Below are positions 1 through 12,890 of a DNA stretch of 64,000 nt, in pieces; position 1 is the stretch's first letter, and the number at the start of each line of letters is the position of its first letter. Source of the DNA: Rhyacophila brunnea (taxonomy: Eukaryota; Arthropoda; Insecta; Trichoptera; Rhyacophilidae); NCBI GenBank assembly GCA_022495005.1, contig JAGYXB010002040.1:1116001-1180000 (forward strand), written 5' to 3'. The translations under genes were made by a program, and so were the position numbers. The notes below the pieces were generated by a model. It had not been told where the DNA came from. It did no database searches and saw nothing but the letters and a program-made list of their open reading frames with translations.

Positions 1-3000
1 CTCAAATTCAAATTTTTATGTGCGGTCTGTCAACCTGTCTGTTTAACACATTTTTCAACACAGACACATTTAAATAAAAAATATTTTCTTTTTATTGTTT
101 TTAGATGCTTTTGCAAGCTTTGTATATTTCCGGTAGGTGCCTCTGGTATGTGGAGTATTCACCGTAATCTCCCAACTTTCATGATATTCTGAGATTGGGA
201 AAAAGCTAAATTATCAATATTAAGAAAGTGGTCTTCTTTCTGAGCCATATCTGTTACTGGATGTTGACAATGGGTTTCCCTGTAGTGTCACTATTCTCAG
301 CAATGATATAGTGTTGTACTTAAACCATTCTCCGACATTGTTAAGTTGGGATGTTCTTCTTTTGCCAGGGCGTCGCCTACCGGAAATCTTTTCTTGAATA
401 ATTTGATGCTGAGGCTCAAAGTTTAGTTTTGACTTATTTAATTATTATGAAATATGTTTTTTTTAATATGTATATATTATTTATATTATATCGGCACCAG
501 ACCATACTTATATAACAAGTTTTTGGGCATATTTTCACTGGTTTTGGTCTAATACCGGAATACTAGGGTTAGTCTGTGATTGTAATACATTGCTGCGTGT
601 CAAATCTAAAATTATGTAGTTTATTGATGTATTGTTTTTATCATTTAATAAATTTATAAAATCAGCCTTAAGTACCTAGTATTAATAATTACCTTTACCT
701 TTTCAATCTAAATACTTACATGCCACAATGTTCTGGTCTATTTCCTGGTATGTTGTATGTATGATTTTGTAGGAAATGAGTTATGTACTCATTTTTCGGA
801 GCCAATTCACCTTTTGAGCTTTACATTGGCAGAATCTCATCTCGATCGTCTGCAACATTACTACGTTACTTTGGATTGTTTCCTCGAGTCAATCGCTGAT
901 CAGTGACACTTGGGTCGAAGATTACCGAGAATATACAAAAATATCCAAATTAACCGTGAGCTTCTGAGTATGTTTGTATGCGGACTGTCCTGCCTTGCTT
1001 TTGATATAACGCAAATTTGAGGTTTACATAAAAAAAGCGACCAAACTGCATTCATTATTTTAGGGGAATAATTATATTTGCACAATTAAATAGACTGTTT
1101 CCACAAAGTCCCGACTATATTTAAAAAGATGAAATTCACATTGGAAATGAATCGTTCCACAAATGATTGGCAACAGTCAAATGGTAGATTTTCACTATGG
1201 AAAGAAATAGTTCTCACTTGTCAAAAGATTATTGTAACACTCAAATACGAAAAGGTGGATAATATGTCACTTTTGTTTGGTATTATTTAGTTTATTATAT
1301 TATAGAAAACTATTTTCCAAATGTTTGAATATTTTTTGTTCGTGTGAATTTTGACTAACACGATGTGTGATTAATTTCCACCCATTATACAACACAAAAA
1401 TAATATTGTAGTAAATACAATCAACAACTTGTTACTTGTCTAAATGTAATCTTCAATAGTTTCCATTGGTGTTTCAAGTAACATCATACAAGTAAGACTG
1501 TTTAGTGCTGCCACCAAGCTGACCAATAGATATTTATAAATCTTGATGCTAGCACCTCACTGTATATTATTATGAAATAATCAAATTGATCGTCCACACG
1601 ATCAAGTTGAAACTAAATCGTTCTGTGTAATTGCTATTTAAAGTCGACGATTGGTTACGCCGGTCAGAGTAGATTGTTGAATCTGGTTGGGTCTGCGTAT
1701 TTGGTGATGTAATTAGCCTTAACAGAAACTTGGAATTGCTTAAACTAAAATACCGAAAATCCATAGAAATCAAACGGCTGAAAAATGTTATATTGTGTAT
1801 TCCCGAAAGTGTTCTTTTTGGATTTACAATACATTGGCTTTCAGGTGCAGATTTTGTGGTAAATATGATTAGGCAGTCTGACAAAAATAAAACACATGAT
1901 TCTTTATTATTTATTTATTTATACTTTCAATAAAGCGGTATACTATAAATTGGATTGAAAATTGTTATAAATAAAAATTCTTATTACGATAGGTAAACAA
2001 TTCCGGAGTGCTTTTGTGTTGGCAATCCTAAAATAGTTTAATAAGGTTCAGAGACACATTATTCTTCCAAGTAAGTACTGATTTTTCAGATTAGTAATTT
2101 TTATCTTAGTAATTTGTATGATGATTGGCAGAAATATTTTTTATTTCTCTATGAGTATATTCTATCCTTGTTTGTCTGACGGAAGAATAAGTGTGTCGCC
2201 AGCTATACATTCGTTAAGAATCTTTAGCATCAAATACGATGGATACCGTAACTATATTTTATTGATTTACTTAGGAATTCTTCTTATTAGTATATTTTTG
2301 TAGTATAGAATAATATGATGCAATAATATTGGTGACTAATAATATATTGTTATTATTTCAAATTTCAGTTATGGCAATAATAATCATTTATCTTATTACA
2401 GATTAAAATATGAATAGTGTCCTTAATATCTCACTATTTTATATCGCATATATTGTATAATAAATAAAGTAATGAAGAATATTTTATCGTAAACATATTT
2501 GTATTTTTAAGCGACCCGTTGGCAATGGTACAGGTGAAATAACATATAACAAATCTCATCAATGGATATATTATAAATTAATAATACACCATGCTTCTAT
2601 CATGTCATTGTAAATGACATTTTTATTGACTGTTATAAACATTCTTCATTTTAAATGAGAATAAAACAATTTAAAGAACTCTCCTGTATTAAGTTTTATG
2701 AAATCTTTTGGACTTAGTATTAACTGGCCAATTTTAGTGCACTTGATTTTAGCTAGTACAAAATAATAGATGGCTCCATGTGTTTGTATGATCAATTCCA
2801 GTAAACAGCATAGTTTATCTCCCAAGCTAATCGGTGGTATTATTATGTGGAATACTGTTCATCTAATTTAATCTGAGGGCAAAAGCTGAAACATTACATG
2901 CCTTATTTAAAACAGTAATCATCCATGTGTGACCATTTATTTTTTGTTATTAATTTTTGTATTAAAACGCATTCATTCATTTTTAGGCAGTGTTCAAGCA

Positions 3001-4277
3001 AACAAAAAAAATATTTATCATGTCACATCTACAAGTATCCTGCATATTTTGTCGTAAAACATGATGCATGCGAAGACGGGCTTAATACCACAGCCGATGA
3101 GTCGCTTCAAAATTTTTCAAATACTTTAAAATTACCTGCAATTTCATACAATATGTGTCTATATAGTATTAAATATATTTCATATTCAAAAAGGACAGTG
3201 GTTTTCATTAACTTAAAATCATACAGATTTAAAATCCTTAACTAGATTAAAGCTTAAGTTAATGTTTTATTTCAATTATTACATATTCTTTAAATATTTA
3301 ATACAATTGAATCTGCCTTGAAAGTTGGTGGAGCAATTTTAATGCTAAAACAACGATAGCCCAAAGGTATCAGATTGATGAAATTCTTCCAATGTATAAG
3401 GATGTTCATTGCATTGTAATCTTCATGGCTAATTATTTATTTACCTCTCAAATCAGTATGTATTCTTTTATTTAACGTTAGATAATGTTCTAAACTAACA
3501 ACTTCTCTTATATTTCCTATGTATCTTTGACATAATATGGTGTTTGAATATCTGTTGTTGTATTATTAATGAAAATAATTTACCCATTTCTTCTTATACA
3601 CAAATTTCAGTCTTTAGGTTTAATAAAGAACTGCCAATATTACAACAAAAACATCCAAGTGATAATACACGGTTCTAGAATATTATTCTCTTTGCTTATT
3701 CGTGAATTATTCAATTTAATGGACTTTGATCACTCTTAAAATACACTGGAAAACTCTCATTAGTATACCCTGGGATTTCGTTACTTTATTGATGTTCGGA
3801 GATTTTACACTGCCTACATTGTATTTTGTTTTCACGTGCAATTATGATAATAGGTGCAGTTTACTGAATATCATTCTCTATTTACCAACACTATTTTACT
3901 ATACTTAACATCCGTTAAGTTACTAATGTTTAATTCTATTGGTTAATTATTCCAGAGGAATAGTTTTGTAATTAAATTGACGCCATCTTGAAAATAAAAC
4001 GATAAATACAACTTACATTTTACCCGTTCTGTTCACACTTGTTGAGACTATAAAACATAATTAACACCATGAATAAAATAATCACACAAAATATATCTTC
4101 TAATTTTAACTAATATGCTTGACGTTTAATATACATAACTATTTTCTTATGGTGATGTTATAAACTGTAAAAGCAAAAAAAAAAATAACAAAAGGTTTAC
4201 ATCTTTTAATTTTCTTAAATGGTTTTCCTGGTATACAACATAATTATAATAAATCAATGATAATAATATAATACATA
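1..4277. other. AT-rich stretch with no supported gene
   Basis: Both strands carry only short open frames without recognisable domains, convincing splice signals or codon texture. I see no terminal inverted repeats, tRNA-like boxes or coding relics. It may be intron or intergenic DNA of a gene whose exons lie outside the window. Confidence 0.5.
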
Positions 4278-4617
4278 CAGTACTCTCTCAGTAGGTAATC
4301 CGCCACCCTAAAAACCAGACAAGTGTCCAATTAGTGAAAGCGGCGGATTATAGTGTATACATACAAAATATCGTAAAAATTAAAATACGTATTTCGTAAA
4401 AATACTTTTTTTGAGAAATCTGTACTAGCAAATTACAGTTTTTATAGTAAAATTCAAATATTTACTAAATTATACATATTTATACAGTAAATCACTTGAC
4501 AAAACCAGTTGTTCAGTGATCTTGAATGGTTTAGGATTATAGATTGAGGAGGTAAAAATAACGGCGGATTATAGTAGTTGTCGGATAATCGAGTGGCGGA
4601 TTACTGAGAGTGTACTG
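4278..4617. mobile_element. pogo/mariner-type MITE with TA target duplication
   Basis: Inverted termini begin CAGTACTCTCTCAGTAGGTA on the left and end with the matching ATTACTGAGAGTGTACTG on the right. Both contain the GGCGGATTA motif, which recurs internally. The element of about 340 bp is flanked by TA on both sides (4276-4277 and 4618-4619), the duplication made by Tc1/mariner/pogo transposases. It has no coding capacity, so it is a non-autonomous copy. Confidence 0.8.
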
Positions 4618-6464
4618 TATTATAATATATTTGAATAGAAATCAACTCTAGGTTATCATTCAAATTACCTATTAGGTGTCTGAAATTGTTTAGTTTTTGG
4701 AGACGTAAAACGCACTGTGAGTTTAGAAAATAATGACAATTAACTATCGTATGGTTCAGCAGGGTTCAGTATTACAATTATTATATTTCATTAAGAAGAA
4801 TATACCAAAACGCTACACAGGATTGTCATAAAAGATAAACACACAGAAACTCTTATTAATAAAAAAAAAACAATTCGGATACTTATACATATTTGTTCAT
4901 CCATAATAATTATTGAAATAAATTAAAATTTACTATGAAACTAGATTATTTTAAGAAATCTAGGAAAGCAAAATAGAACATAATTATTAAAGACACTGTC
5001 CAGTGTACATGAAATGAAAAGTATTTCGAATCACATTATCTTTGGTTTAATTATGAGTTTATAGCATAATATATTATAATAAATATGTACTATAATTAGT
5101 TTTATAATAGGAATCAAGCATTTACCGATAATATAATTGAAATGCATTTATTATACATACATAAAATTGTGAATAAGTATCGTAAATCATAATACAACAA
5201 AATGATGGTGATATATTTATTTGTTTTAATTTTTATGAAAAAAAAGATAAATTTCTTATTTATTCATATTATATTTTTCATTGGAAATTAGAGTTGAATA
5301 CATAATATATCGATCGATTGCCATCTACCATGCTTTTCTAAAACAATTTTTAGATTATTTACACACACCATGATTAAAAATAAAAATAAATTGTAGTTAA
5401 ATAATACTCTTTTTTTAAATTTGAATTTGATAACATTTTTCAATGATGATTGAAGATTTTTACTGTTGGTGATAATATTTTAAAGCTGTTATTTTTAAAC
5501 GTATTGGTATAGATATTGTAAAAAACAAAATCAAGATGATCTTATCACCGACAAATCAGTATTATATTTGTAGTTGTTTAGTCTCTGCATTCATGTATGC
5601 GTGGCATATTATTATCCATTCATTTTGGTGATACTTAAAAGTTGCAAAATTTTTCACAAAAAACTGTCAACATAATTAGTAATTATGCGAGTACATCATA
5701 ATTAAATTTTTAGTTTATCAAACATCATTTTCGAATTTTACATATTACCCAGAAGTTGTCAAAGTTTGCTCCCTTTATATTCAAATAAAAGCGAGTCATA
5801 TAATATCACACTCGTACAAGAAGGAATGTATCGTCTTTAATAATAATGTATTACAATTTCATTTTGATATTGCCAAATTAAATACTCAAATGGAAGAATG
5901 TAAAATATACCTGTCAAATTTGTTTACTTTTGATGATATTTTATGGCATAATATAATATACCTGTTCAGTTTACATGACATTAAAATCTCGAAGTATGGG
6001 TGTTGTTTTCATAGGGATCTTGTGGAAATTTTACAAATATAAATGATGACATATAATGATGGTTTATTTCTGAGTTTGCAATTGACAGATGTAGAAAATA
6101 TAAATTATTATTGACTAAATCCTACGATCAGTACGAAGTCGGTCTAGTTATGATATTATTTGACTCGGATATTTTATTCGATAAATACCATTTGTTTCCT
6201 CTTTTCAAAGTACAAAATTTGAAACAAACCATAGAAAAAATGAAGGATACAAGAGGTAATAAATATTTTTATATAATAATACAAGAAATTGCTCTAAGTT
6301 GTCGATTTGGTCGTTGGCTGGCAGCCCTGTATGACATGCTACATGCTCAGGGTGTCGCCAGCACGACGACGTATCAAGGGATTATTATTTTTCTTTTATT
6401 AATTGGATGTGTTGGCCACATTCTGGCAACACCTTCACCGCGGAAACTCCTCTAAAGTATGGAT
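4618..6464. other. unassigned AT-rich stretch, possible 3' UTR and flank of the IQ gene
   Basis: No coding sequence or repeat is recognised. The IQ-motif exon at 6465-6572 runs on the minus strand, so its 3' UTR would begin here and run toward lower coordinates. I cannot choose a polyadenylation site because AATAAA-like words are common by chance in such AT-rich DNA. Confidence 0.4.
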
Positions 6465-6572
6465 TTATTGGTCGGTATCCTTGCGAACCTTGTGGCCGCG
6501 GAATGAAGCTTGGATCTTTGTTGCCGCTTTGTTCAGCTCCGGGTCTGTCAGATCGATGTCCAGCTCCTCAGC
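6465..6572 (-). CDS. terminal coding exon of an IQ-motif (igloo/neurogranin-like) calmodulin-binding protein
   Basis: Seen on the minus strand: a splice acceptor (gttttcag at 6573-6580) followed by an open exon of 35 codons and TAA at 6465-6467. The peptide has an acidic lead (EELDIDLTDPEL) and then a full IQ motif, AATKIQASFRGHKVRK, closing with DTDQ. The core KIQASFRGH is the calmodulin-binding motif of neurogranin and neuromodulin, whose serine is the protein kinase C site in vertebrates; insect igloo proteins carry similar motifs. The exon is in phase 0 and is far richer in GC than its surroundings, as expected for constrained coding sequence. Upstream exons should lie at higher coordinates; I could not find them, so they are probably beyond large introns. 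The igloo assignment is inference from one motif, and another small IQ protein is possible. Confidence 0.8.
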   Translation of the reverse strand, partial: AEELDIDLTDPELNKAATKIQASFRGHKVRKDTDQ

Positions 6573-6667
6573 CTGAAAACAGAAACAACGATATATTTAG
6601 ATATCTGTCTTATTACTGGCATATTCATCCATTATCATAAAGTGTACTATTACATAGTAATATTATA

Positions 6668-7724
6668 CCCCGTTTACATGTGAATGGATTTACTGTTGAC
6701 AGTATGTATTATCGCGGCCATAACAAGAAAATGTATGGGTAAATATGTATTATCCTGCAGTTGGCAAGATTGCATACATGAATCAAAAAAGTTTGGAAGC
6801 TTCTGAATTTTCATGCGACAGTAGGATTTCTTCGATCTGTGCCTGCGCAGTAGAACGATAGTGGTAAACCTGCCGACAAAAAAATGAACCATACTCATTT
6901 TGAGGTTAACCGATTTTCACTACCTTTCAAATAGTACCATAAAATGACAACATCCCGTCTCGTTTACTCTTGAAGAATGAGATTGGAGAGACAGTGAGCA
7001 CTTTTACGTGTAAACAGTTGTCATGATAGTTTAAAATATGCTCTTTTGCTGCCAGGCGCTATTATAATAGAAGTTTATTAACTAGTTGTAAGAATGATAC
7101 TTATATTAGTTATCTACGATCAAAGATGTGAAGAAATTATCTATATAGAAAGACTAATCATTTGAAAGTAAAGGAGAAAAAATTTATTAGGACTAACAAT
7201 TTCTTATTACAGATGCATGTCCAGCAAAATTCATGCTCCTATCTCCCGTAACTCTCAAAAATTGCAAACATTTCAACAGAGATTTATAGCGCCTGTACAC
7301 ATGCATGGATTTAGGTACTTGCACCAATAGTGGGTATTTTAAGCTATCGCGATAATAACTGTTTACACGCAAAAATGTTGACTGTCTCGCCAATCTCATT
7401 CTTCAAGAGTAAGCGAGAAGCGATGTTGTCATTTTATAGTACCTAGGTACTTTTTAACAGGTAGTGAAAATAGTTTAACCTCAAAATGCGTGGTGTAGTT
7501 CGTTTTTTTACCGGTAGGTTTGCCACAATCGTTCTACTGCGCAGGCGTAGATATCGAACAATCCCAATTGTCGCGTGAAAATTCAGAAGCTTCCGAACTT
7601 TTTTGATTCATGCATGCAATCTTGCAATTTGCATGATAATACATGTTTACAAGTCCATTATGCTCTTGTTATGGTCACGATAACACGTACTGTCAGTAGT
7701 AAATCCATGCACGTGTAAATGGGG
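6668..7724. mobile_element. large foldback element, about 1.06 kb, with roughly 400-bp inverted arms
   Basis: The left arm (about 6668-7075) reappears as its reverse complement in the right arm (about 7280-7724). Shared landmarks are CCCCGTTTACATGTG at the tip, a TACTGCGCAGGC-like word, the TTTTGAGGTTAA block and the AATCTCATTCTTCAAG block. TA flanks both ends. No transposase is present. A further single-arm relic lies at about 14735-14990. The arms have diverged, so the insertion is not recent. Confidence 0.8.
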
Positions 7725-8052
7725 TATTTCACTCAATACATATAAGTGCCTGTGAAAGAACAGACTGGAGGTGCATAATGTAATATAGATAGCGAAATAC
7801 ACCAAATCGCCATTATTTATAATATTTAGATCAGTGGTGTGAACCTATGGCATCCAAGAAGAATGAAAAGATTCTGTAGGCATTCAAAAAAATTCAATAT
7901 GAAATAAATTTTATCAAGTATCTATTTAACATTAATTTAATAAGTAAGTATAATATAAGAGTAAACTATCGACTTATTTAATAAAATATGCTGAAAGTCT
8001 GTCACATATCAAAGCGGCCAGTTATATTATACAATGTTATTTAATGCCAGAC

Positions 8053-10283
8053 CAGGGCACGAAATGGAACAAAACGCACCGGAGCGCCGTTCCGGCTCGT
8101 GAAATTTGTAAAATTATCGCTCCGTCTCGTGGAAAAAATATGTTGACCGTCTGAGCTAGATAGGCCATATAATAGAAAATATGACACACTTATTTTTATA
8201 TAAAAACACATACGATTTCATAACTATGTAAATATCTTCAGAAAATTTGTCGAGCGCTCCGGTTCGTAAACTTTTCCAAACCATAAACCATAACCATAAA
8301 TATAGTGATGGAAAACTATATTATAAAAATAAGTATGGTTGACATTAGTGTGCTTCATTTTAATTTCAGAATTCGAAATCAGGGATAAAATTTTATTGAA
8401 ATAGTAGAAGATTTACCTATTGCTAGGCTTACTATAAATTAGATAATAATATATGAACAATCATCGCAATTAAATGATTTTCCACAAGCATTTTAAATAA
8501 GTCTCTACCAACTAAGTCTGCTTGTAAGTGAATTGTTTTTCCCCAGTTTCTGTCATTTTCAGTGATATTTTTATCAAGTTAAGAACAGACATCCAATTAA
8601 TATATTACATATTATTTATGTTTTAATGTATCATGTTTGACTGACTTTATTTTTGTAAATGTATACACGATGTCCCTTATTAATATTTTTCCCAGTACAA
8701 GCCGTTGGTCACTTGTTTTTACAAATTTATTTACTTAGATTTTTGGCACGTAACATACAATGTCCGTCCTCGCTGATTTAGATGAACAATCTCAAAAGTC
8801 GCGTAGGTCATACATAATACAGTTATATAGTAACCTCGGCTGGAACGCTGTTATGCAACATCTGCCAAAACTTCTACGATTAGCGAAAATTTCATAACAG
8901 AATGTCCACGATCGTAACTCTTTTTCAGTGGCGGTTTTCCATGAATCAAATGAGGCAGTCGTTGTTCGATGAGAAGTAGGTAGGTACAAAAATATTGAAA
9001 ATATGCGCATTTAGATTGTTAATTGGAAATTATTTTTATCGTCTTAACACTAGTAGTGCAAAATCGATTAGTCCCAGCTATTTATTATGTTCGATCAGCA
9101 CTCGACATGTAAAAATTTAAAAACCGGAGTGCTCGATGTTTCGAAAATTTATGTAGGTGTATTAGATGAGTATTTGAAGAAAGAATTGGACCACCTCCGA
9201 AGGGCCGCACTAGAGATTGGCTTAAGAGTAAATGAAAACAAAACTAAAGTCATGGTACAAAGCCGACAAAATCAGAGTAGGCTGGGCCAAAGTTCCAGTT
9301 TTGGAAACCATCAATTTGAGGTTGTCAACCGGTTCACATACCTGGGTTCCAATATTACAAAAAAGAACGAGGAACTGGAAGAAATAAAAGCCCGAATAAC
9401 CGCTGCAAATAAATCGTACTTCTCACTGCTGCCCATATTCAAATCCAGAAAAGTCCACGGCTCTATAAAACCGTCATACACACAGTCGTTACATACGGGT
9501 GCGAGTCATGGACGCTAAATATGAAATCAGCTGAAATGGTGGACTGCTTTGAGAGAGAGAGCCTGAGGCGGATATACGGACCCATGAATAATGGTAGGGA
9601 GTGGAGAATTAGATACAACACGTAACTATACCGCTTATACCAAGATTCAAAACTCTCCACCTTGATAAAACTCCAGAGGCTAAACTGGACAGGCCATATC
9701 CAGCGCATGCCTGAGTCACGGATACCGAAGAAGATCCTAGAAGGAAGCCCAGGAGGGAAAAGGCCAGTGGGAAAGCCACGCACACGATGGGGTGACAAAA
9801 TTACAAAAGATGCTAACCAGCTGCTAAAAATCATGAACTGGAAAAGACTTGCGGAGGACCGTTCCGGCTGGAGGACGGCGGTGGAGGAGGCCAGGGCTCG
9901 ACTTGAGCTGTAGCGCCATCGAAGAAGAATTAGATAAGTATATAAAAATACTTGTGTTAGATTTAAAAAATATTAAGTATATGTACCTACCTAGTTTAGA
10001 TAGTATAGTATCAAATAGAATAACAGCCTCGGTCTGCTAACAGTCGCATATATATTGTCAGTGCCGTTGGCGAAAAATTAATAAATGGTCATAAGTACAT
10101 ATTATTTTTTTTACCATGATTTCAAAAAGTTTCGTATTAAACTTTTAAACATATATATTATTATTTTTATATAAAATACGTGAATTAAATAACTTCTTTT
10201 ATAATTCGTGAATCGGAATACAATATTACATTTTTGAACTGATATGAACTTGGAGTTGTGCTCCAATGCGCTCCGGTCCACTT
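8053..10283. mobile_element. possible hAT-like element interrupted by LINE sequence
   Basis: The left candidate end starts CAGGGCACGAAATGGAAC and carries the word CGGAGCGCCGTTCCGGCTCG. Near 10260-10283 a partly complementary end reads GCGCTCCGGTCCACTTCGAGCC. I find no matching 8-bp target duplication. The two ends may belong to separate fragments, with the LINE remnant at 9087-9913 inserted later. Confidence 0.25.
9087..9913 (+). pseudogene. C-terminal part of a non-LTR retrotransposon reverse transcriptase, frameshifted
   Basis: Open-frame pieces together give the C-terminal half of a LINE reverse transcriptase. In order: the thumb-side segment (INENKTK-like, here VNENKTKVMVQ), the FTYLGSNI motif, the TYGCESWTL block, the FERESLRRIYGP block, RLNWTGHIQRMP, and a basic tail ending RARLEL then TAG. 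The frame changes near 9475 and there is a stop near 9622, so it is dead. The catalytic FADD box is absent because the copy is 5'-truncated. The module is typical of LINE copies annotated as endonuclease-reverse transcriptase in insect genomes. The exact clade was not determined. Confidence 0.85.
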
Positions 10284-10584
10284 CGAGCCTAAATATGAAC
10301 TTATTTAAATAGTGTAATCCTGACGCATATTATATAAAAGAGCACCACAAATGCACGTGTATAGTTGTGCTGAAGAATCAAAACAATTAATTAAAATTAA
10401 GGTGATTTTCTTCCAGCATTCGTCTACTGCGTAAGTGCCATACGTACCATTAATATAGTTAAAAAAACATTGATTTTATGAATTTATGATCAATGTTTTC
10501 CTATTTCAATTGAACTAACCTTTGCTTTGGTAGAGCTTAAAATAAACCTCAAATGAGAATGGGCTAGCACATAGCTCGAAGAAG

Positions 10585-10702
10585 GGATAATCGCTTATGC
10601 GGAAGTACGTAGCAACGAAACGCACAGGACCGAGAGAAGTGGAAGCAGCTTGGAGAGGCCTTCATCCAGCAGTGGATAGATTCAGGCTGATGATGATATA
10701 GG
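10585..10702 (+). mobile_element. LINE 3'-end fragment (family A)
   Basis: Translates to a decayed tail ending LGEAFIQQWIDSG followed by a stop and a short GATGATGAT run. The same tail occurs at 17604-17810 (+) and 53927-54075 (-). These are three 5'-truncated copies of one non-LTR family. Confidence 0.75.
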
Positions 10703-11329
10703 TAGGTATATAAATTTCAATTAAGGCAGGTCTACAGAACAGAACATTGTGATCCCTGGGTAGGACGTTAGTGCTAATTTCGTTAATTTTATGTCCACGG
10801 AATCTGTGTATGACGTAGGTAGGTATATTATTATTATTCATTATTAGTCTCTTAGAACGCATCATCTGTCTACTTCCCACATGACGTCACTGATTTTAAG
10901 ATTGTTGAGCGTTTTTTCTGTGAAATCTAAATCGATATCCATCTCAAAATCAATTTATGAGAAATCCGTATTTTTTTTAGATTGTGGTAGGTACCTATAA
11001 TTTAATAATAATTCTATTTAGGTTTGGAGGTTCCCTTTTAAAATTTCTGACGCATGGTTGTTAAACGTTCACCCAATAAATTTGGGTCCTAGATCAGACA
11101 TTGAAAAACATTTGGTTTTTGCCTGACGAATAAACCCACACTCACGGTTTCAGATTCGGGTCAAATCCACTGCAGACCATGCCAAATTAAGAATTTTAAG
11201 GAGTTTCCACTAAAACTCTGCGTGTCGTAGAATACCTATGAGGGGTGTAGTCGAGTCCTAGAGAAGTCTAGCCGATGGCCGAATCTCCAGGTTCACAAAA
11301 GGATCATGGTTCCGATTACGAAGAAGAAT

Positions 11330-12150
11330 AGGAAATCACCACAGAACACATAATAAATAGAATTCCGATAGGCTATATATAGAGAATCCATTCCCGAGCC
11401 AAATTTTTGATCCAGGGATTTCGGGATTACAATTTGACGAGTCCGGGATCCCGGGATTGGTATTTTTCGATAGTTCATATTAAATTTTTATATATATAAA
11501 AAACATTGATGAAATCGTTCAAAAATAAATCTAGTATAATTAAATTTATACGATTTAAGACATTAAATTTATTGTTAATATTGTGTTTAGTGTTTACATA
11601 ATATATTATATCTTTCTCATTTTTATTAATTTATGTGAAAAAATAAAATGAACTGGCAACACACAGGTAATAAGTCAAACTTCATTCAAACTCAGTTTAT
11701 TTCTAATGTAGTTATATGTTATTAAAAGTATTTTTTCTGTTATATTTTTGTTTTTATTTTCCATAAAAATTGATAAAAAAAATCAATCCTGAAAGTTTCG
11801 GGATTATGTTTACCAATCCTGGGATACATAGGTATCGAAAATAGTTCAGGATCCCGGGATTGGAAACCCTAGCTATATACATATCGTAAGTAAATTTTGA
11901 CTCAGGGTTTTGAATGTGTGAGTGTCCTACGAAAATGAACCACGCATTATAGACGTGCAATAGTGTGAGTAATACACCAATATTAAATGTGCGTCAATGC
12001 ATAAACCGAGAGCAGTTGTCAGTATTCGACGTATGACGTATTCTTGACACGTGTTTAAATTTATCCCGTATTCGAGATCGGTTGCTTGTTTCTTCTTACC
12101 CGTTAGGTATTTCAGTTCCCATTATTTCTGAGTTCCCTGGAAATCATACA
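11330..12150 (-). repeat. dispersed repeat A, copy 1 (interrupted)
   Basis: Read on the minus strand it begins near CAGGGAACTCAGAAATAATG and ends near TATCGGAATTCTATTTATTA. Related copies lie at about 27085-27412 (+) and 38752-39030 (+). This copy is split by the insertion at 11380-11871. There is no coding potential and the class is unknown. Confidence 0.75.
11380..11871. mobile_element. inverted-repeat element of GATCCCGGGATT type with perfect 8-bp target duplication
   Basis: The 492-bp element starts TAGAGAATCCATTCCCGAG and ends GGGATTGGAAACCCTA. It is flanked on both sides by GCTATATA (11372-11379 and 11872-11879). The ends contain repeated GATCCCGGGATT words. A second, larger member is at 54910-55805, also with an 8-bp duplication. 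An 8-bp duplication suggests a hAT-like mechanism, although the termini are unusual. It sits inside repeat A and so is the younger of the two. Confidence 0.85.
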
Positions 12151-12489
12151 GTCGAGATTGAGTTTTGGCTTCAGCCATCATAATGTTTCCTGTCGCTTAT
12201 ATTATGTTAAATGCTGCAGTAATCCCCCATCAAATTATTTCGATGTAAGTATTTCTTATAGAACGTCCATTCTGCGCTAGAAAAAATATTCACCACAACA
12301 AAATTTATACACAATATAAATAAAACAAAGATATAGGTACAAAAATTGTTAATTTCGTAGGTACCGTTTTATTATTTTCAGGCGAGGTGCGCTGTGATTG
12401 TTTTTTTATCAGAAGGTCACTCAATGGCAGCCTTAAATAATAATATGTACATAAGAAAACAAGAATTTAATTGTTTTTTAATTTATATT

Positions 12490-12890
12490 TACAAATTGTC
12501 AAGCGATGCACGAAGGACAGATAAATTCGTGTGAACACAAATACGACGGGACACGTGTATCAAGTTCAGGTGAAAACCGATGCCGGATCCACCATTAATG
12601 TTACCACAGTTTTGAGACCGACGCCTGCCGGCAAAGGGGGCTAGCATTGACCACCACGAATGTTGATATAACTGTGATAACCACATCAACTGACAAACCC
12701 AACACCAACAGTCACCAACTTATTAAAAAATATCATTCTCAAGGGTGGCGTAGTGAATATCGATGAATTGAATATGGGTTGTTTATCACGGGTTTATTTA
12801 CGGAGAGATTGTAAATTTTATTGATGGTACAATAGAATTATGCCAAATTGACCGCTTAAGGGTCTCCGTACCGTATTAAGGCCGATAATG
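12490..12890 (+). pseudogene. coding-like remnant, unidentified
   Basis: The GC content rises here, and two plus-strand frames read like protein rich in T, V and N, such as VKTDAGSTINVTTVLRPTP and later VDITVITTSTDKPN. Stops and frame changes break it within about 100 bases. Farther on, pieces such as ILKGGVVNIDEL and VNFIDGTIEL are faintly reminiscent of the repeat-protein gene at 20-24 kb, but the match is too weak to claim. It may be a dead gene fragment or chance. Confidence 0.25.

Noticed and set aside
1570..1933. Overlapping opposite frames of 104 and 67 codons
   Set aside because: No motif on either strand and no splice or codon support.
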